From the NCBI RefSeq assembly GCF_009730915.1, contig NC_052494.1:372001-436000 (forward strand): a DNA stretch of 64,000 bases. The letters run 5' to 3'. Every line of letters starts with the position of its first letter. Within the stretch, counting starts at the first letter, position 1. The notes under the pieces are model-generated. The model was not told where the DNA came from. It saw only the letters and a program-made list of their open reading frames with translations, and made no database searches. Positions 60,756-64,000 of the stretch are shown here, in pieces. The translations under genes and the position numbers were made by a program. The stretch comes from Dioscorea cayenensis subsp. rotundata (Eukaryota > Streptophyta > Magnoliopsida > Dioscoreales > Dioscoreaceae).

Positions 60756-61880
60756 TGCTTTTTTGAAAGTTCATTATTTTGCCTAAATTATATCTAAAAG
60801 TTTATTTTTATCTTCCAATTAATATATATATATATATGACATATAAATTATTTAAAAATATTTATTTTAGTCATTTTAGTATGGAAGTTTATAAAATGAA
60901 TTATTTTAATTTTAAGTTATATCTAGGGTGTCAATAATCACATCACATCACATCAATATTTTATGCACATAAGAAATCTTGATCAGATGGTTTGCTTTGC
61001 GTCATATGATTTAATTACTTGCCAATTTTTTTAATACATGAAAACTTAAAATATTCAATAAAAATATATAATATTAGTGGATTTTTTTTTATTTTTTTGA
61101 AAAATACAGTGATACAATATTATCAATATGTTACAAATTCCAAAGAAACACAACATAACACAATTTGGAAAAATGAGGTAGAAATGAAAGGAAAAAATAT
61201 ATCTCTTGGAATAATTTTTTTATTTTTTTATTGTTTTTCATAAAAAGGTGAATTTTGCAAGGGAACTAGCACCCATAAATTATATCAAAAGAGACATTTT
61301 CTCTCTCTCTTATTTCCTTTTTTAAACAATATTAATTCCAAATAAATTATAAAATCCAAAACTCAATCTAAATTTCTTATTTTATCACTAAAACAAATAT
61401 ATATATATATATATAATTAAAAATTAGGAATAATTCCACATAGAAACTTTGCAGGGAGATGGCACGCAGTTGATCTTTCATATGTCACTCTCTGGCCTCT
61501 CTGAACTTACACAAAGTTTTAAGTATTGATTGGTTCATGAACATGAAAAACAAAATAAATATAAAGAAGAATAATAATACTAACAAAACAAATAAATAAA
61601 GATTATTTGGATTGGAGATTGAGAAGACATTGAGAGACAAAGAGACAGCCAGTGGGAAACCCTAAAAATGAAGAAAAATTAAAGCATATATGTATATATA
61701 TACTGACTAAATGTCATCTAGTGAGGAAACAAGAGTGAAGAAAGGGACCCACTAAAGTGAAACTAATGCATGCATGCATGAGTTACTTATGTTCCAGAAT
61801 GCCATGTCTTGTCATATCATATATATATGTCATTGGAATGCAGTCTTGTCAGATGTTGTCTTCTCATTGTTATATTTCAC
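60756..61880. other. Intergenic AT-rich DNA
   Basis: No gene is supported. It contains short TA tracts (60825-60838, 61395-61414). A moderately GC-richer patch around 61440-61520 has no recognisable content. Confidence 0.35.
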
Positions 61881-62330
61881 TGACATCCATACACATGCAT
61901 GCATGGCCACCTTCATGCTAAAACTCTACTGCAATGTCATACAAATACACATGTATGCATGCATGCACACATGCCCATGTGTGGCCACCTTCATGTTAAT
62001 CTCCACTGCAATGTTATACTGACACAGTGACACCAATACACATGAATGCATGGCCACCTTCGTACTAAACTCCACTGCAATGTTATACTGACACCAATAC
62101 GTACGTACCCAATGCTTGCATGGCCACCTTCATGCTAAACCCTACTGCAATGGTTTAGTAATGACACCCATTACCCATACACATGCATGCATGGACGTGC
62201 ATGGCCATGCACCTTCATGCCAAACTCTATACTAGCTGCAATGTTGTATACACAGGCATGGATGCATGCATGACTATGCATTGTCACCTTCGCGCTAAAC
62301 GTAGTTGCAATGTAATATACCAGAAGTCAT
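61881..62330. repeat. Tandem array, about six units of 70-82 bp
   Basis: The consensus unit is roughly 'CATGCATGGCCACCTTCATGCTAAACTC' followed by TACTGCAATGTTATACTGACACCAATACAC. The GGCCACCTTC-like anchor occurs near 61905, 61982, 62052, 62122, 62203 and (as TTGTCACCTTCG) 62281. Units vary in the ATGCATGC spacer. No continuous ORF crosses the array. Confidence 0.8.
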
Positions 62331-62564
62331 CTCGTCTGATTTCAGAACTAAGTTATTCTTTGGATTTCTACTATCACAATTTAACATGTGTCTCCCAACC
62401 ATAACATAGAAAAATAACAATATATGTGTCAGAATGTGATTGAAGATCGAAGATCAAAGATACTCTGTTTCTGGAATCAAGCAAGATGAACACGTATACT
62501 GACACCCATAACATTGCATGGGCATGAATGGACCTCATGCAAACTATAAACAAGAACCATGAGC

Positions 62565-62565
<1 letters not shown>

Positions 62566-62641
<76 letters not shown>
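62566..62641. repeat. (TA)n microsatellite, about 38 units
   Basis: The longest pure dinucleotide tract of the window. The open frames through it (IYIYIY) are artefacts. Confidence 0.95.
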
Positions 62642-62644
<3 letters not shown>

Positions 62645-63329
62645 CAAGGCACCATAAATATTATTGATCATTTGATATTTGATAATTTATTCTTTAAATT
62701 ATTTTTGTATCAGGTGACTCCCTTCCTTTTTTTCCCAGAAGGGAGTCGCCTAAAAATTAATACACGTATATTGATGATATAAGTTATTTATTATATATGA
62801 CAATTTATCGTAGAATAGGGGTAGGTCTTTTTAAAAAAAAAATCAGAATTTTTATTAGTAGTTGTTAGATTTCAAATTTAGAAACATTAGGAAGTAACTA
62901 CACTCATTATATATAATTAAAACATCATAATAAATTCTATATTTTACATTAATATAATTAAATGTCATAATAAATTCTATCTTTTACATTAAAAAATATA
63001 ATAATTTGGATAGGCGTAAAAACTTGATTTACAATTAAAAATATAAAGCTTTCATAATATAGTTGGATGTGTGATTCTTTTTAATTATGAAAATAAACAG
63101 ATAATTATATGAGAGTTTTGCGAGGCTGTTAAAGTCTTATATTGTAAATATTTCCATAAATTTAATAATAAAAATTATTTTTAAAAACATTTGGTAGAGA
63201 AAACAAAATAGTGAAATCTTTTGACTCTCAATGAACATATTACATGTAACTAAGATAAGGAATGAGGTTATATGTGACAAAAAAAAAAAAGCCTGGCTAA
63301 CTTTATAAAATGCCATAATAATAAATAAA
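62642..63329. other. AT-rich intergenic DNA
   Basis: No gene seen. A short perfect inverted repeat GACTCCCTTC / GAAGGGAGTC lies at about 62716-62750 (stem with a T-rich loop) just after the TA tract. Confidence 0.4.
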
Positions 63330-63339
63330 TAAATAAATA

Positions 63340-63570
63340 ATGCAGTGGGGGCAGAGTGGGGAAAAGGCACCTGAAAAAGGAACCTGTGATTGGGACCAGA
63401 GAGAAGAGCCCGGTTCTCGAGGAGAACATCTCTGTGGGCCTCCAGTAAACACTTTTTTGACTAAGATCCAGTACACTAAAATGGGCCTGGCCCGTGGGCC
63501 CTTCCTCCTCTTCTCTCAGTCCCAATGCAATGGTACTTCACCATCATGCCCAAAAAGAACATAAAAAATA
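63340..63570. other. GC-richer island containing an inverted repeat, unknown
   Basis: A ~230-bp block stands out from AT-rich flanks. ATTGGGAC (63389-63396) plus GAGAGAAGAG (63399-63408) are complementary to CTCTTCTCTC (63508-63517) plus GTCCCAAT (63519-63526), giving an 18-bp stem with a small internal mismatch and a loop of about 100 nt. The loop holds GTGGGCC, TGGGCCTGGCCCGTGGGCCC and a W-box-like TTTGACT. No protein frame is convincing. It could be a hairpin RNA locus, a promoter fragment or a transposon remnant. Confidence 0.35.
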
Positions 63571-63739
63571 CTTCAAATTTATAGATAAAGAAATAAATAT
63601 ATAATATAGGAATATATATATATAGTTTAGAAAAAAATAATAGTAAAAATAATTCATTTTAAAATTCAAAATTTAATTTCAATATATAAAACACTATATA
63701 CATCAATGCTCTGTGTACAGACTAAAAATTAATCATTCA

Positions 63740-63900
63740 ACTTACGCACTCTTAAAACAGAGACGAGGTATTTGAGTTATGAGCCACATCTATAATCACT
63801 GATTCATTATTATTATTGTTTCCAATGAGTCTTAAATTCAATATCTTTCGAATGTCTCACACTTATTTTTCATAATAAAATTAAATAGCGTCTAATTTTG
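63740..63900 (-). repeat. Dispersed repeat, SINE-like, copy 2
   Basis: The reverse complement shares ordered words with 24045-24260: TATTTAAT(C/T)TTATTATG, AATTTAAGACTCATTG versus GTTTAAGACTCATTG, and AACAATAATAATAA. Its ends are not resolved. Confidence 0.5.
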
Positions 63901-64000
63901 TGAGCTTCTTTCCCAAAAAAAACATATGGAAATTATTTTAATTTGTAGAAAATCAAATTATTATATATATATATATATAATAATATCTAGATTGATGCAT

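Noticed and set aside
62477-62782. Open frames on both strands reading IYIYIY through a TA tract
   Set aside because: They are produced by the (TA)n microsatellite at 62566-62641; there is no codon bias and no homology.
1-64000. Retrotransposon LTRs, transposase or viral genes
   Set aside because: No reverse transcriptase, integrase, transposase or capsid motifs were seen in any frame; all mobile elements found are non-autonomous.
1-64000. CRISPR arrays, prophage or bacterial-type operons
   Set aside because: The spliced gene structures and repeat content are those of a plant nuclear genome; the tandem repeats found lack CRISPR-like spacing.

Overview
The window is nuclear DNA from a flowering plant. 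It holds spliced protein genes with GT..AG introns, AT-rich intergenic DNA full of (TA)n microsatellites, short tRNA-derived SINEs and many small inverted-repeat elements. The proteins (plastid arginine pathway, ATG101, NUP58, a plant-specific MOCOS-like protein, a TIN1-like ER protein) are all angiosperm types. The very AT-rich spacers and mixed gene content would fit a non-grass monocot such as a yam, but the species is a guess.

Layout. 278-352 is the last exon of an unidentified gene entering from the left. 1383-6775 (+) is a ten-exon S9 prolyl-oligopeptidase / oligopeptidase-B-like gene that keeps the nucleophile serine but lacks the usual Asp and His. 6.8-15.1 kb is intergenic: a SINE with clear target-site duplication, an AT-rich inverted-repeat element, a hairpin-rich element inside a TA microsatellite that splits a tandem repeat, and a second SINE. 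15103-17916 (+) is an intronless gene for a MOCOS-like PLP-fold protein that has lost both expected catalytic residues; its 5' leader contains a tandem duplication carrying telo-box motifs. 17.9-24.6 kb is intergenic, with a minisatellite, relic SINEs and an ACCGGACC-rich foldback element.

The most interesting locus is 24.7-37.6 kb. It has two diverged forward-strand copies of a NUP58-like gene (24705-26184, with an in-frame stop; 31986-33379, intact, 208 aa), followed by a canonical reverse-strand NUP58 gene (35454-37649). The two diverged copies share exon phases and promoter-proximal sequence, and their first exon ends in the same phase as NUP58. 37.8-41.7 kb is a cluster of nested foldback elements, including one with a perfect 9-bp target-site duplication.

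41796-47475 (+) is a twelve-exon Lines-homolog (LINS1-like) gene. It converges on 47817-50798 (-), a TIN1-like secretory-pathway protein whose second intron carries three ~235-bp tandem repeats. 52523-55417 (-) is a seven-exon ATG101 gene, divergent from 56425-60171 (+), the plastid N-acetyl-gamma-glutamyl-phosphate reductase (ArgC). The last 3.8 kb has no recognised gene but holds a ~75-bp tandem array and a GC-richer block with an unexplained inverted repeat.

The genes do not form an operon or pathway. The nearby PLP-family and NUP58 genes probably represent conserved microsynteny. All exon joins below were built by hand from splice consensus, reading-frame continuity and family resemblance; no alignment was run.
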